DNA of 64,000 nt from Anaerococcus vaginimassiliensis (GCF_900626155.1 NZ_LR130844.1:476191-540190), one strand, 5' to 3'; positions 50,782-59,092 are shown, counted from the stretch's first letter. Notes: a model not told the origin generated them from the sequence alone. Made by a program: numbers and translations.

Positions 50782-51141
50782 AATATCCTCCTTACTTCTA
50801 TTATAACCCAAGCAAAGGTTTTTTTGAATACTATTCAGATTTTAACGCATAAAAAAGACGCTAGATTATATATAACATCTACTGGTATTATCTTCCTTTG
50901 GTCAGACTAATAGTATTTACTTTATAATTAATACATTATTTTCTTCTTATTGATTGTATATTTCTCCTTTTAAAAACAATTAAAAAGCACCCTAAAGGTG
51001 CTTAAATATTTGTAAAATTTGTAAAGGTTTATGGTTAAGGGAAGGTTTTAGATAAATGGATCATTGTAAATAAAGTATTGTAGAGAAATTAGGTTTACAA
51101 TTTAATCGAAAAACCTTCCTTTACCAGCTTATTTGTTTAAT
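50782..51141. other. Intergenic region with a long 3' untranslated segment and terminator
   Basis: About 360 bp. On the aspA side an AT-rich promoter region is expected. On the other side, 140 bp separate the thioredoxin-like gene stop from a terminator (AAGCACC / GGTGCTT, 50985-51003, T run on the minus strand). This segment contains a 13-bp inverted repeat, AAGGGAAGGTTTT (51037-51049) with AAAACCTTCCTTT (51110-51122). It may fold as a long 3' UTR or hide a small RNA. No protein-coding frame was found. Confidence 0.5.
50985..51003 (-). terminator. Terminator of the redox operon
   Basis: AAGCACC-TTTAG-GGTGCTT followed by TTT on the minus strand. Confidence 0.75.
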
Positions 51142-51837
51142 CTATTTGGATGCCTTAGAGCTTTCTATGGCTTTGTTGATATTTTCTTGTAGTTTTTCTT
51201 GTTGTTCAGGGATTGTTAGCGCTCCTTCGATAGGATCTCCTATTACGTTTCCATTTTTGTCTACAACTATTGTTGTTGGATAAACAAATATGTTTTCTAG
51301 GAATTCTTTCATAGCTCCCTCATATTCAACTCCTAAAGCTTGATATGTTGGCTTTTTCTCTTTCATTATTCTTTCGTAAGCTTCTTTAGTTGAGTCATCA
51401 TAGTCTTTGTCTGTACACATAGATACAAAGTCTACGCCTTCTTGACCTTTGATTTCTGTTGCTAGGTCATTTAAGGCTTCCATTTCTTCTATACATGCAG
51501 AACATCCTGTAAACCAAAGGTTGATTACTGTAGCGTCATTTTTAGCTATATCTTCTTTGCTATAGCCATTTCCTTCTTGGTCAGTTGCTTTGAAGTCTGG
51601 TAGCATCTTAGATCCTGCCTTTGAAGCGTCCACTGATTCAGTTTCTTCTTTTTTCATTTCTTGTGATTCAGCTTCTTTAGATTCATCTTTCTTGCCTTCT
51701 TCTTTGTTTGCTTCATCCTTTTTAACTTCTTCTTGTTTAGTTTCTGGTTTTTCTTCAACTTTCGCTTCATCTTTTGTATTGCCACAAGCTGTTAGGGTTA
51801 AGGCAAATAACATAGCTATAAGTATTTTGTTTTTCAT
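51142..51837 (-). CDS. Thioredoxin-like lipoprotein (TlpA/ResA type)
   Basis: 231 residues. Lipobox LTLTACGN (Cys19) is followed by a Lys/Glu-rich linker (about 20-75) and a thioredoxin fold with active site WFTGCSACIEEM (CSAC) and cis-Pro segment VYPTTIVV. It is predicted to sit outside the membrane, reducing disulfides or peroxides or delivering electrons. It overlaps the upstream membrane Fe-S protein by 4 bp and is the last gene of the redox operon. Confidence 0.9.
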   Translation of the reverse strand: MKNKILIAMLFALTLTACGNTKDEAKVEEKPETKQEEVKKDEANKEEGKKDESKEAESQEMKKEETESVDASKAGSKMLPDFKATDQEGNGYSKEDIAKNDATVINLWFTGCSACIEEMEALNDLATEIKGQEGVDFVSMCTDKDYDDSTKEAYERIMKEKKPTYQALGVEYEGAMKEFLENIFVYPTTIVVDKNGNVIGDPIEGALTIPEQQEKLQENINKAIESSKASK

Positions 51838-52691
51838 AAACTCTCCTTTTGTCTGAATGAGGAAGATATGGCTTTAGTTGGACAAGCCTTCTTACAATCA
51901 TTACATCTAATACATTCTAAATCGCAAGCATTTTTTCTTATATCTACATCCATCCTACAAACCCTAGCGCATTTGCCACAGTTTATGCATTTATTCTCGT
52001 CTACCTTCATTTGGTAGAGGGAGTACTTGTTAAACAAAGAATAAAATGCCCCCAGTGGACAAATCCACTTGCAGAAAGGTCTGTAGAATATTATAGATAG
52101 GATAATTGTTATGATTAATATCGTAAGTTTTAAGTTAAATAAGCTTCCAAGTCCTAATCTCAAAGATGGATTCTTGATAGCAAGAGGGATTGCTCCTTCT
52201 AGGATTCCTTGTGGGCATATGTACTTGCAAAATATGGGAGGAACCACTTCGTACTTATCGCCTAGTACGAGAGTCATCGCAAGCATTAGCCCAAATAGTA
52301 TCACATATTTTATGTATCTTAAAGGCTTTAGTTTTTTTGTACTTAATTTTTTGGAGGGAATCTTTGCCAACAGATCTTGGAAAAATCCGAAAGGACAAAG
52401 AAAACCACAGATAAGCCTTGCAAATACAACTCCAAAAAACATCATTGTTCCTATAACATAATATGAGAACTTGTATTTTTTGGCGCCCATTACAGCCTGC
52501 ATAGATCCTATGGGACAAGATCCTGCCGCTCCTGGACATGAATAGCAATTAAGCCCCGGTACACAAGCTCTTTTGGTAGGGCCCGTGTATATTTTTCCTG
52601 TAAAGAAGTTTGGTATATGGATATTAGTAAAAAGAGTCGCAAGTGCTTGAATCGCAGTACGATTTATTTTCTTTATCTTATCCAATGCCAA
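51834..52691 (-). CDS. Membrane 4Fe-4S ferredoxin-type protein (NapH/YccM-like)
   Basis: 285 residues starting at a TTG at 52691 that lies 4-5 bases after a GGAG inside the preceding small gene. Cys-rich loops CYSCPGAAGSCPIG, CGFLCPFG, CKYICPQG and CKWICPLG alternate with four to five membrane segments. Two C-terminal 4Fe-4S motifs follow: CINCGKCARVC and CIRCNDCKKACP. Related proteins move electrons from ferredoxin or quinol across the membrane to exported redox partners, here probably the thioredoxin-like lipoprotein. The initiation codon is unusual. Confidence 0.9.
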   Translation of the reverse strand: MALDKIKKINRTAIQALATLFTNIHIPNFFTGKIYTGPTKRACVPGLNCYSCPGAAGSCPIGSMQAVMGAKKYKFSYYVIGTMMFFGVVFARLICGFLCPFGFFQDLLAKIPSKKLSTKKLKPLRYIKYVILFGLMLAMTLVLGDKYEVVPPIFCKYICPQGILEGAIPLAIKNPSLRLGLGSLFNLKLTILIITIILSIIFYRPFCKWICPLGAFYSLFNKYSLYQMKVDENKCINCGKCARVCRMDVDIRKNACDLECIRCNDCKKACPTKAISSSFRQKESL

Positions 52692-52824
52692 TACACTCCA
52701 AACATAATTTGACAGCCTTAGCTAAGACTGTATCCATCTCTCCTCTCATCGCTCCATATATTATGAAGGCAATGGAGATTAGTAAAAGTAACTTTCCAAC
52801 ATTTCTTCTTTTTTCATATATCAT
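52678..52824 (-). CDS. CD1871A-like CXXC-motif microprotein
   Basis: 48 residues, MIYEKRRNVGKLLLLISIAF followed by a short RGEMDTVLAKAVKLCLECIGIG tail. One membrane segment is followed by an RGE...KA...CxxCIGIG motif that I recognise from small Clostridia proteins annotated CD1871A family CXXC-containing. The ribosome site GAGG lies seven bases before ATG 52824. It overlaps the start of the Fe-S protein by 14 bp. Probably a small membrane thiol carrier or assembly factor of the redox operon. Confidence 0.8.
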   Translation of the reverse strand: MIYEKRRNVGKLLLLISIAFIIYGAMRGEMDTVLAKAVKLCLECIGIG

Positions 52825-52836
52825 ATCCTTACCTCG

Positions 52837-52874
52837 ATTATATATTAACATTGTGCTTGTTAAATTTATGTTAA
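52837..52874 (-). promoter_or_regulatory. OmpR/PhoP-type direct-repeat box and -10 of the redox operon
   Basis: On the minus strand TTAACA-N5-TTAACA (52874-52858) is followed after 15 bp by TATAAT (52842-52837). This is the B. subtilis PhoP-box layout and replaces a normal -35. It overlaps the end of the histidine kinase gene. Confidence 0.65.
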
Positions 52875-53980
52875 ATATTTCTAAATTTAATCACAAATAT
52901 AGATCCGCAAGGATTGTTGTCGTAAACTTCAATCTTTGCACCGAGATTTTCTGCTATATCCTTTGATAAGGATAAGCCAATACCAAATCCTTCTTTAGAT
53001 CTTGAGTCATCTACTTGGTAGAACAGGTCAAATATTTCTTCCTTTTTCTCATCACTTATGCCAATACCGGTATCAGCTACTTTCACAACAACATCATTTT
53101 TATCTTTATTAACACTGATATCTACACTTCCATTTTCTTTATTGTATTTAATTGCATTTTCAACAATATTAAATATTAGCCTTTGGACAAGCACATCATC
53201 TGAGTTTATGTCTATATTATTATAGGAATAATTTATAGCTATATTTTTTTCACTAGCCCTATCTTCCAAGTCAAAGATAATCTCATCAATCATATCATCG
53301 AGACTTATTTTAGTAATATCGAGTTTATTTTTCTTGCTCAAAAGAAGAACGGAATCTATAAGTTTTTTAAGTCTCTTAAGATTCGAATCCATAGTATCCA
53401 GGAATTCTTCATAATTTGAGTCTAATTTTTTTCTCCTAAAAACATCAACCTGAGCTTGCATTATAGCTATCGGGGTTCTAAGCTCGTGAGCTACATTTGA
53501 TGAAAAGTCTTTTTGTTTCCTATAATCTTTATAGATTCTTTGGATCAAATCATCAAATTTCTCAGCCAATTCTTTTATTTCGCTAGGACCTTCTTCCATT
53601 AGAAAACTCTCTTCAAAGGTGGCTGGATTTTCTATATCTACTTCAGATATTTTCTCTTCAAGATCCTTTAAAGGTTTTAGTGTTCTATTTATAATGTAGG
53701 CAAAGGTCAAGGAACCAAACAGCAAAGCTCCTGCCATAACCATTCCAGAATATATTCTAAAATCACTAGTCGATTGAACCTGAGTGCTATCTACTAAAAG
53801 CACCATTGCCTTGTTATTTGCTGGAAGTCTTTCAGAAAATCTCTCAAAAACAGTTTCCATTACCATAATTTGTTTTCTATTTATAAGATAATTTGAAACT
53901 ACAATCATTAATAAGAAAATTATAACTACCGATATGATTAGCCTTGTAACTATGGAATCGTAAGATTTTTTATTCTTCAT
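52871..53980 (-). CDS. Sensor histidine kinase
   Basis: 369 residues. Two membrane segments (about 11-30 and 80-100) enclose a short extracellular loop. A HAMP-like linker, H-box FSSNVAHELRTPIA (phospho-His near residue 165), N-box NIVENAIKYNK, and ATPase boxes ADTGIGIS and GFGIGLSLSK follow. It is the partner of the response regulator, whose gene it overlaps by 11 bp. The small sensor loop gives no clear ligand. Confidence 0.93.
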   Translation of the reverse strand: MKNKKSYDSIVTRLIISVVIIFLLMIVVSNYLINRKQIMVMETVFERFSERLPANNKAMVLLVDSTQVQSTSDFRIYSGMVMAGALLFGSLTFAYIINRTLKPLKDLEEKISEVDIENPATFEESFLMEEGPSEIKELAEKFDDLIQRIYKDYRKQKDFSSNVAHELRTPIAIMQAQVDVFRRKKLDSNYEEFLDTMDSNLKRLKKLIDSVLLLSKKNKLDITKISLDDMIDEIIFDLEDRASEKNIAINYSYNNIDINSDDVLVQRLIFNIVENAIKYNKENGSVDISVNKDKNDVVVKVADTGIGISDEKKEEIFDLFYQVDDSRSKEGFGIGLSLSKDIAENLGAKIEVYDNNPCGSIFVIKFRNI

Positions 53981-54641
53981 AAATCTTGTAGCCTTTACCT
54001 ATTGCATTTTCTATATAATTTTCACCCGTTACCTTTTTAATCTTTTTTCTTAGAGATGACATGTGAACCCTAACAGTATTTGAAAAATCATCCGCATTTG
54101 AATCCCACACATGATCCATTAGCTCTTCTACGCTTACATACCTATCTCTATTTAAGAAAAGATATTCTATAATACCAGTTTCCTTTGCAGTTAGTCCCAA
54201 ATCTTCCCCTTTAAATGTAGCTATCCTTTTAACTGTATCAAAAGTTATGCCATTTATGGTTATTTCTGTTTCTTCTTGAATAGATTTTCTCCTTAAGAGA
54301 GATCTCATTCTCGCATCTAGCTCTTTAAGGTCAAAGGGTTTAGTCATATAATCATTTGCACCGTAATCTAATCCCTTAACCCTATCATCTATATCAGATC
54401 TAGCAGTTAGCATTATGATATTTACTTCTTTATTAAACTGTCTAATATCTCTTAAAACTTCAAAACCATCTTTTTTAGGCAAGTTTATATCCAAAATAAT
54501 AATGTCATAAGCTTCGACATAGGCAAAGTCCAAAGCCTCTTCTCCATCTTTAGCTACATCTGTCACATAACCTAATAAATCAAGCCCTTCTTTTAAAAGC
54601 CTTAGAAGCTTTCTCTCATCTTCAACTATAAGTACCTTCAT
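53970..54641 (-). CDS. OmpR-family response regulator
   Basis: 223 residues. Receiver domain with acidic pocket VEDERKL, phosphoacceptor Asp near residue 51 (IIILDINLPKKDG), Thr in MLTARSD and Lys in MTKPFDLKEL. A C-terminal winged-helix DNA-binding domain (VSVEELMDHVWDSN, NTVRVHMSSLRKKIKK). It probably binds the TTAACA direct repeat 52874-52858 and controls the redox genes downstream. AGGAGGATAAA precedes ATG 54641. Confidence 0.93.
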   Translation of the reverse strand: MKVLIVEDERKLLRLLKEGLDLLGYVTDVAKDGEEALDFAYVEAYDIIILDINLPKKDGFEVLRDIRQFNKEVNIIMLTARSDIDDRVKGLDYGANDYMTKPFDLKELDARMRSLLRRKSIQEETEITINGITFDTVKRIATFKGEDLGLTAKETGIIEYLFLNRDRYVSVEELMDHVWDSNADDFSNTVRVHMSSLRKKIKKVTGENYIENAIGKGYKIYEE

Positions 54642-54729
54642 TTTATCCTCCTATTATTAAAAAATTATATCATAAATGTATTAAATTCTTATAAATATAG
54701 GAAAAACTAGCCTTTTTTATTAAAAATGT

Positions 54730-54757
54730 TTTACAAATTATGATTTGGGTATATAAT
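54730..54757 (+). promoter_or_regulatory. Promoter of the 11-mer-repeat lipoprotein
   Basis: TTTACA (54730-54735), 16 bp, TATAAT (54752-54757). The same TTTACA-N16-TATAAT arrangement precedes the next lipoprotein gene. Confidence 0.7.
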
Positions 54758-54801
54758 TAATACGTAACAAGAAACTTGTTAAATATAAAGGAGAGATTAA
54801 A

Positions 54802-55110
54802 ATGAAAACAAATAAAATTGCAGCACTATTACTAGTTGCATCATTCGCACTTGCAGGTTGTGGAAACAACGCTGACACAACAAAACCAGCAGATACATCT
54901 GCAGAAACAAAAGTAGAAGAAAAAGCAGACGACGCTAAAGCTACTACAGACGAAAAAGCTGAAGATGCTAAAGAAGATATTGATCAAAAAGCTGAAGATG
55001 CTAAAGAATCAGTAGACGAAAAAGCTGAAGATACAAAAGATTCTGTAGATCAAAAAGCTGACGATGCTAAAAACGCAGTAGAAGAAGATAAAGCTGACGA
55101 AAACAAATAA
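54802..55110 (+). CDS. Small lipoprotein with 11-residue coiled repeats
   Basis: 102 residues. Lipobox LALAGCGN (Cys20), then a tail rich in Ala, Lys, Glu and Asp with five tandem 11-mers (KADDAKATTDE, KAEDAKEDIDQ, KAEDAKESVDE, KAEDTKDSVDQ, KADDAKNAVEE). The periodicity resembles LEA/apolipoprotein amphipathic helices. It would extend as an amphipathic rod from the cell surface. Function is unknown; a protective or envelope-spacing role is possible. No Cys besides the lipid anchor. Confidence 0.85.
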   Translation: MKTNKIAALLLVASFALAGCGNNADTTKPADTSAETKVEEKADDAKATTDEKAEDAKEDIDQKAEDAKESVDEKAEDTKDSVDQKADDAKNAVEEDKADENK

Positions 55111-55123
55111 TTAAACTAAACTT

Positions 55124-55150
55124 AGAGCTGGTATATGCCAGCTCTTTTTA
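55124..55150 (+). terminator. Terminator of the 11-mer-repeat lipoprotein gene
   Basis: AGAGCTGG / CCAGCTCT stem followed by TTTTTATTT. Confidence 0.9.
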
Positions 55151-55196
55151 TTTATTAATTTTATGTTGTCTTTTTATTAATTTTCTTAATATAAAC

Positions 55197-55224
55197 TTTA
55201 CATTTCTTAAATAAGAGTTATAAT
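55197..55224 (+). promoter_or_regulatory. Promoter of the PepSY lipoprotein
   Basis: TTTACA (55197-55202), 16 bp, TATAAT (55219-55224). Confidence 0.72.
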
Positions 55225-55256
55225 ATATGTGAAATCGAAATGAAAAAGGAGATTTT

Positions 55257-55892
55257 ATGAACAAAAAATTATTAGCTGTTGCTCTTTCAGCAGGAATCGT
55301 TCTTGCAGGATGTGGCAACTCAACAGAAAACAAAACAGATGATACAGCAAGTACAGATACAAAGGTAGAAGAAAAAGTAGAAGATGCTAAAGATAGCGCC
55401 AAAGAAGTAAAAGATGACGCAAAAGACGCAAAAGATAATGCAGAAACTGCTGTAAAAACTGCAACTTCTGACATTAACGAAGTAAAAATCGACCTAGATG
55501 GAGCTATAGCTAAATTCAAAGAAACTTTCGGCGACGAAGGAATCGAAATCGAAGATATATCTCTTGAGCTTGAAAACGGAGAATATGAATACGAAATCGA
55601 CGGAAAGAAAGAAAATACTGAATACAAACTTGTTTTAGATGCAAACACAGGTGATATCAAAGAACAAAAAGAAGAGGAAGATAGCGATAACGAACCTATA
55701 GAAGCAATCGACTTTGCATCAATCATCAGCCTAGATGAAGCAATGGATAAAGCTCTAACAGGTCAAGAAGATGCAAAAGTTCTTGGATGGAGCCTATCTA
55801 CAGATGACGGTAAAACAAAATATGAATTCGATATAGATAATGGTGATGACAAAGAAGTTGACGCTCTTACAGGAGATATCCTAGCTGACTAG
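55257..55892 (+). CDS. PepSY-domain lipoprotein
   Basis: 211 residues. Lipobox IVLAGCGN (Cys19), an Asp/Lys-rich linker with imperfect 11-mers (VEDAKDSAKEV, KDDAKDAKDNA), then two PepSY-type units: about 79-133 (LDGAIAKFKETF...EYKLVLDANTGDI) and about 160-211 (LDEAMDKALTG...YEFDIDNGDDKEVDALTGDIL). PepSY domains are thought to modulate proteases or bind peptides outside the cell. The linker shares composition with the neighbouring small lipoprotein, suggesting a common origin. Confidence 0.88.
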   Translation: MNKKLLAVALSAGIVLAGCGNSTENKTDDTASTDTKVEEKVEDAKDSAKEVKDDAKDAKDNAETAVKTATSDINEVKIDLDGAIAKFKETFGDEGIEIEDISLELENGEYEYEIDGKKENTEYKLVLDANTGDIKEQKEEEDSDNEPIEAIDFASIISLDEAMDKALTGQEDAKVLGWSLSTDDGKTKYEFDIDNGDDKEVDALTGDILAD

Positions 55893-55929
55893 TACTATCT
55901 TTCAAATTACAATATAATTACGCAAAAGG

Positions 55930-55953
55930 GCAGGATTTTATTCCTGCTTTTTT
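55930..55953 (+). terminator. Terminator of the PepSY lipoprotein gene
   Basis: GCAGGA / TCCTGC stem followed by TTTTTT. Confidence 0.85.
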
Positions 55954-56031
55954 GTTTGTTTAAAAGTAAATTTATATTTCTTAAATAATTTCTATTAATG
56001 TTTGAAAATGTAATCTTTTTATCGCAAATGC

Positions 56032-56080
56032 TTGCTTTGTATCTTGATAATGTGTTAAAATAAAGCTGTAAACGTTTTAT
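56032..56080 (+). promoter_or_regulatory. Promoter and cre-like site of the PTS gene
   Basis: TTGCTT (56032-56037), 18 bp, TAAAAT (56056-56061). Overlapping the expected +1 near 56068 is TGTAAACGTTTTAT (56067-56080), which matches the cre consensus at 12 of 14 positions. This position fits CcpA repression. Confidence 0.65.
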
Positions 56081-56099
56081 GAAATTATAGGAGGTAGTT

Positions 56100-57611
56100 A
56101 TGAAAGAAAAACTACAAAGATTGGGGCAATCCCTAATGCAACCAGTCGCTGTAATGCCTCTAGCAGCCTTACTTTTAGGTATAGGCTATGCAATTGACCC
56201 TGAGTTATGGGGAGCTGGATCACCTATCGCAGCATTTTTAATATCTGCTGGTGGATCAGTTCTTGATAACCTTGGTATAATCTTTGCTGTAGGTATTGCA
56301 TTTGGAATGGCTCGCGACAACCACGGTGCGTCTGCACTTGCTGGTCTTGTGTCATTTCTAACAATTATCAAGTTACTAAGCCCTGCTACAGTGGCAATGC
56401 TTTCTGGAATGGAGCTTGAAGCATGGACTGCTGCCGATGAATTTAGGGCAACAGCTTTTGGAACTATGGGCAACGGAAATGTTTTTGTCGGAATCTTATC
56501 AGGTATTATAGGTGGATTTGCCTATGATAAGTTCTACTCAACAAAACTTCCTGACTTCTTGGCTTTCTTCTCTGGTAGAAGACTCGTTCCAATCATGGCA
56601 TCATTTATGGCTATGGTATCTTCAGGAATTTTATTTATCGTTTGGCCAATCATCTATGTTGGTTTAGTTAACTTTGGTCAATTCTTATTAGGATTAGGTC
56701 CAATAGGAGCTGGTATATACGCCTTCTTTAACAGACTTCTAATACCAACAGGTCTTCACCACGCTTTAAACCAAGTATTTTGGTTTAACCTTGTTGGAAT
56801 TAACGATATTCCAAACTTCTTGGGTAATGTTCAAGAATCAATCACAAATGTATACCACCCAGGTATGTACCAAGCAGGATTCTTCCCAATTATGATGTTC
56901 GGTCTACCAGGCGCCGCTCTTGCTATTGCAAAAAAAGCTGACGAGAAGAATAAAAAAGCTACAAAGGCAATCATGCTTGCAGGCGCTCTTGCATCTTTTG
57001 CAACAGGAGTTACAGAACCACTCGAGTTCTCATTCATGTTTGCTGCACCACAACTTTATCTAATCCATGCGGCTTTCACAGGAATTTCTGCATTTCTTGC
57101 AGCAACACTAAAGGCCTACGCAGGGTTTGGATTCTCAGCAGGACTTGTTGATTTCGTTCTTTCAATTAAAAACCCAATGCACGCAAATATTCTTATCCTT
57201 GTAGTAATGGGACTTGTTTATTTCTGCTTATATTACTTTGTATTTAGTACTTTGATTGAGAAATTAGATATCGCTACTCCAGGTAGAAATACAAAAGATA
57301 TGGGAAAAGTTGGCGCAACTGATAAATCACAAGCTGAAGAAGAAAGAGAAGAAAAACTTACAATTTCTAACTCTTACGAAGAAACAGCTAGAAAAATCTT
57401 GGCTGGTCTTGGCGGAGCAGAAAATATAGATACAACAGGTTATTGTACAACTAGACTTAGACTAACAGTCAAAGATTCAGAAAAGGTTAACGATGATATG
57501 ATAAAATCAGCTGGAGTTGCTGGTGTTATGAAACCAGGCCCTAAGGCTGTTCAAGTAATCATAGGCCCACAAGTTCAAGCAGTCTATGACGAATTCGTTA
57601 AACTAGTCTAG
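56100..57611 (+). CDS. PTS EIICB, glucose/N-acetylglucosamine type
   Basis: 503 residues. IIC domain of about 395 residues with the GlcNAc-type segment PTGLHHALNQVFWFNL and sugar-binding GVTEPLEFSFMF, then a charged linker (about 395-425) and a IIB domain with phospho-Cys motif GYCTTRLRL. No IIA domain, so phosphate must come from a separate IIA-Glc. The LHHALN segment favours N-acetylglucosamine (NagE type) over glucose; this is an inference. GGAGGTAGTT precedes ATG 56100. Confidence 0.92.
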   Translation: MKEKLQRLGQSLMQPVAVMPLAALLLGIGYAIDPELWGAGSPIAAFLISAGGSVLDNLGIIFAVGIAFGMARDNHGASALAGLVSFLTIIKLLSPATVAMLSGMELEAWTAADEFRATAFGTMGNGNVFVGILSGIIGGFAYDKFYSTKLPDFLAFFSGRRLVPIMASFMAMVSSGILFIVWPIIYVGLVNFGQFLLGLGPIGAGIYAFFNRLLIPTGLHHALNQVFWFNLVGINDIPNFLGNVQESITNVYHPGMYQAGFFPIMMFGLPGAALAIAKKADEKNKKATKAIMLAGALASFATGVTEPLEFSFMFAAPQLYLIHAAFTGISAFLAATLKAYAGFGFSAGLVDFVLSIKNPMHANILILVVMGLVYFCLYYFVFSTLIEKLDIATPGRNTKDMGKVGATDKSQAEEEREEKLTISNSYEETARKILAGLGGAENIDTTGYCTTRLRLTVKDSEKVNDDMIKSAGVAGVMKPGPKAVQVIIGPQVQAVYDEFVKLV

Positions 57612-57618
57612 AATAAAG

Positions 57619-57647
57619 ATCAGCAAGTTAAGGCTTGCTGATTTTTT
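57619..57647 (+). terminator. Terminator of the PTS gene
   Basis: ATCAGCAAG / CTTGCTGAT stem followed by TTTTTT. Confidence 0.9.
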
Positions 57648-57689
57648 ATTGGCTTATTTTAATATTACAGCTTATCTATTTAACCTAAG

Positions 57690-57712
57690 TTATCATATAT
57701 AATTAATGATAA
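57690..57712. repeat. Inverted repeat between convergent genes
   Basis: TTATCAT-N9-ATGATAA in AT-rich DNA between the PTS gene and fprA, both of which end here. It encloses a TATAAT. Function unclear. Confidence 0.4.
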
Positions 57713-57791
57713 GATAGTAGGTTTATTTATAATGTAGAGGGCTATATATTTTAATAAAACTTTCTTATATCTTAATAAATTTATAAAAGCA

Positions 57792-57815
57792 AAAACCTCC
57801 CATTTGGGAGGTTTT
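57792..57815. terminator. Terminator of the fprA operon
   Basis: AAAACCTCCCA / TGGGAGGTTTT stem; on the minus strand it continues TTGC. Confidence 0.85.
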
Positions 57816-57847
57816 CTAAGTTAAACAGTATATCTATGATACTATTA

Positions 57848-59092
57848 TTATTTCTTTTGTGAAGCAGCTTTTTCTTTTTCTTCTCTACGTTTTTTCATAG
57901 AGTCTTTGATTCCTTCAACTATAGCGTCCATGTCACCTTCTTTTTGTGATTTCAGACTTGATACTATGTCTAGTCCTTCTGGAAGAACATCCATTAGTCT
58001 CATCTCTTCGTCAAGGAATTTTTCCATTTTTTCTGCTGCTTGTGGTGCCCATGTACCATTTCCGATGATTGATACAGCTCTATTTTGTAAGTTTAGAGCA
58101 GCCATATCGTTTAGGAAGTCTTTCATCTTTGGATAGATACCTAGGTTGTAGGTTACAGATGCTAAAACTAAGTTAGAGTATTTAAATGTTTCAGCTATTA
58201 ATGTAGAAACATCTGTGTTTGATACGTCTCTTAGGGATATATCTGTAATACCTGCTTCACAAAGTTTGCTTGCAAGAGCTTGAGCTGCAAATTCTGTATT
58301 ACCATACATTGATGCATATACAATTAATACACCTTCTTTTTCAGGTTCATAGGTTGCCCAGTGTACATATTTGTCGATGATATAACCAAGGTTATCTCTC
58401 CAAACTAGTCCGTGAAGTGGGCAAATATATTTTATGTCAAGTCCGCCAGCTTTTTCTAGGGCTTTTTGTACAAATGTACCGTACTTACCAACTATATTTG
58501 TGTAATATCTACGTCCTTCATCAAGATAATCTCTATCCCAATCAACTTCGTCAGCAAATAGTCTACCGTTGTTTGCGATAAATGAACCGAAAGCGTCAGC
58601 TGAGAATAAAACTTTGTCTGTGCTATCATAGCTCATTAGAACTTCTGGCCAGTGAACCATTGGAGCTTCAACAAAAGTAAATTCGTGTTTACCAAAGCTA
58701 ATTGTATCGCCTTCTTTTACTTCGATATATCTATCATCTACATGATAACCAAATTGTCTCATGAACATTACTCCCTTTTCAGAAGAGATTATCTTCATGT
58801 TTGGATATCTTTGTAGCATTAGTTCTATAGCTGAGCAGTGGTCTGGTTCCATGTGGTGAACTATCATATAGTCTAGGTCACGACCATCTAGAACTCTTGC
58901 TATGTTTACCATATATTCTCTTGTTACTGCCCAATCTATTGAGTCGACTAGTACTGTTTTTTCGTCCATTAGTAGGTATGAGTTGTAAGAAACTCCTTCA
59001 GGAATAGGAAATATATTCTCAAATAAGGCAAGTCTTCTATCGTCCCCACCTACATAATATAAATCGTCTGTTACTTTTCTAACTGTATACAT
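57848..59092 (-). CDS. fprA: FprA-family A-type flavodiiron protein
   Basis: 414 residues. A metallo-beta-lactamase-like di-iron domain with HMEPDH (His80, Glu82, Asp84, His85), a further His in MVHWPEV, Asp in SADAFGSF and His in CPLHGLVW. A C-terminal flavodoxin domain begins VYASMYGNTEFAAQ. It reduces O2 (or NO) to water using electrons from rubredoxin or a similar donor, protecting anaerobes. It lies 12 bp after the acyl-CoA dehydrogenase fusion and is co-transcribed with it. Confidence 0.94.
   Translation of the reverse strand: MYTVRKVTDDLYYVGGDDRRLALFENIFPIPEGVSYNSYLLMDEKTVLVDSIDWAVTREYMVNIARVLDGRDLDYMIVHHMEPDHCSAIELMLQRYPNMKIISSEKGVMFMRQFGYHVDDRYIEVKEGDTISFGKHEFTFVEAPMVHWPEVLMSYDSTDKVLFSADAFGSFIANNGRLFADEVDWDRDYLDEGRRYYTNIVGKYGTFVQKALEKAGGLDIKYICPLHGLVWRDNLGYIIDKYVHWATYEPEKEGVLIVYASMYGNTEFAAQALASKLCEAGITDISLRDVSNTDVSTLIAETFKYSNLVLASVTYNLGIYPKMKDFLNDMAALNLQNRAVSIIGNGTWAPQAAEKMEKFLDEEMRLMDVLPEGLDIVSSLKSQKEGDMDAIVEGIKDSMKKRREEKEKAASQKK

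Noticed and set aside
55148-55726. 192-codon Ser-rich open frame opposite the PepSY lipoprotein gene
   Set aside because: It is the complement of a Lys/Glu/Asp-rich coding region and overlaps a signal peptide and promoter.
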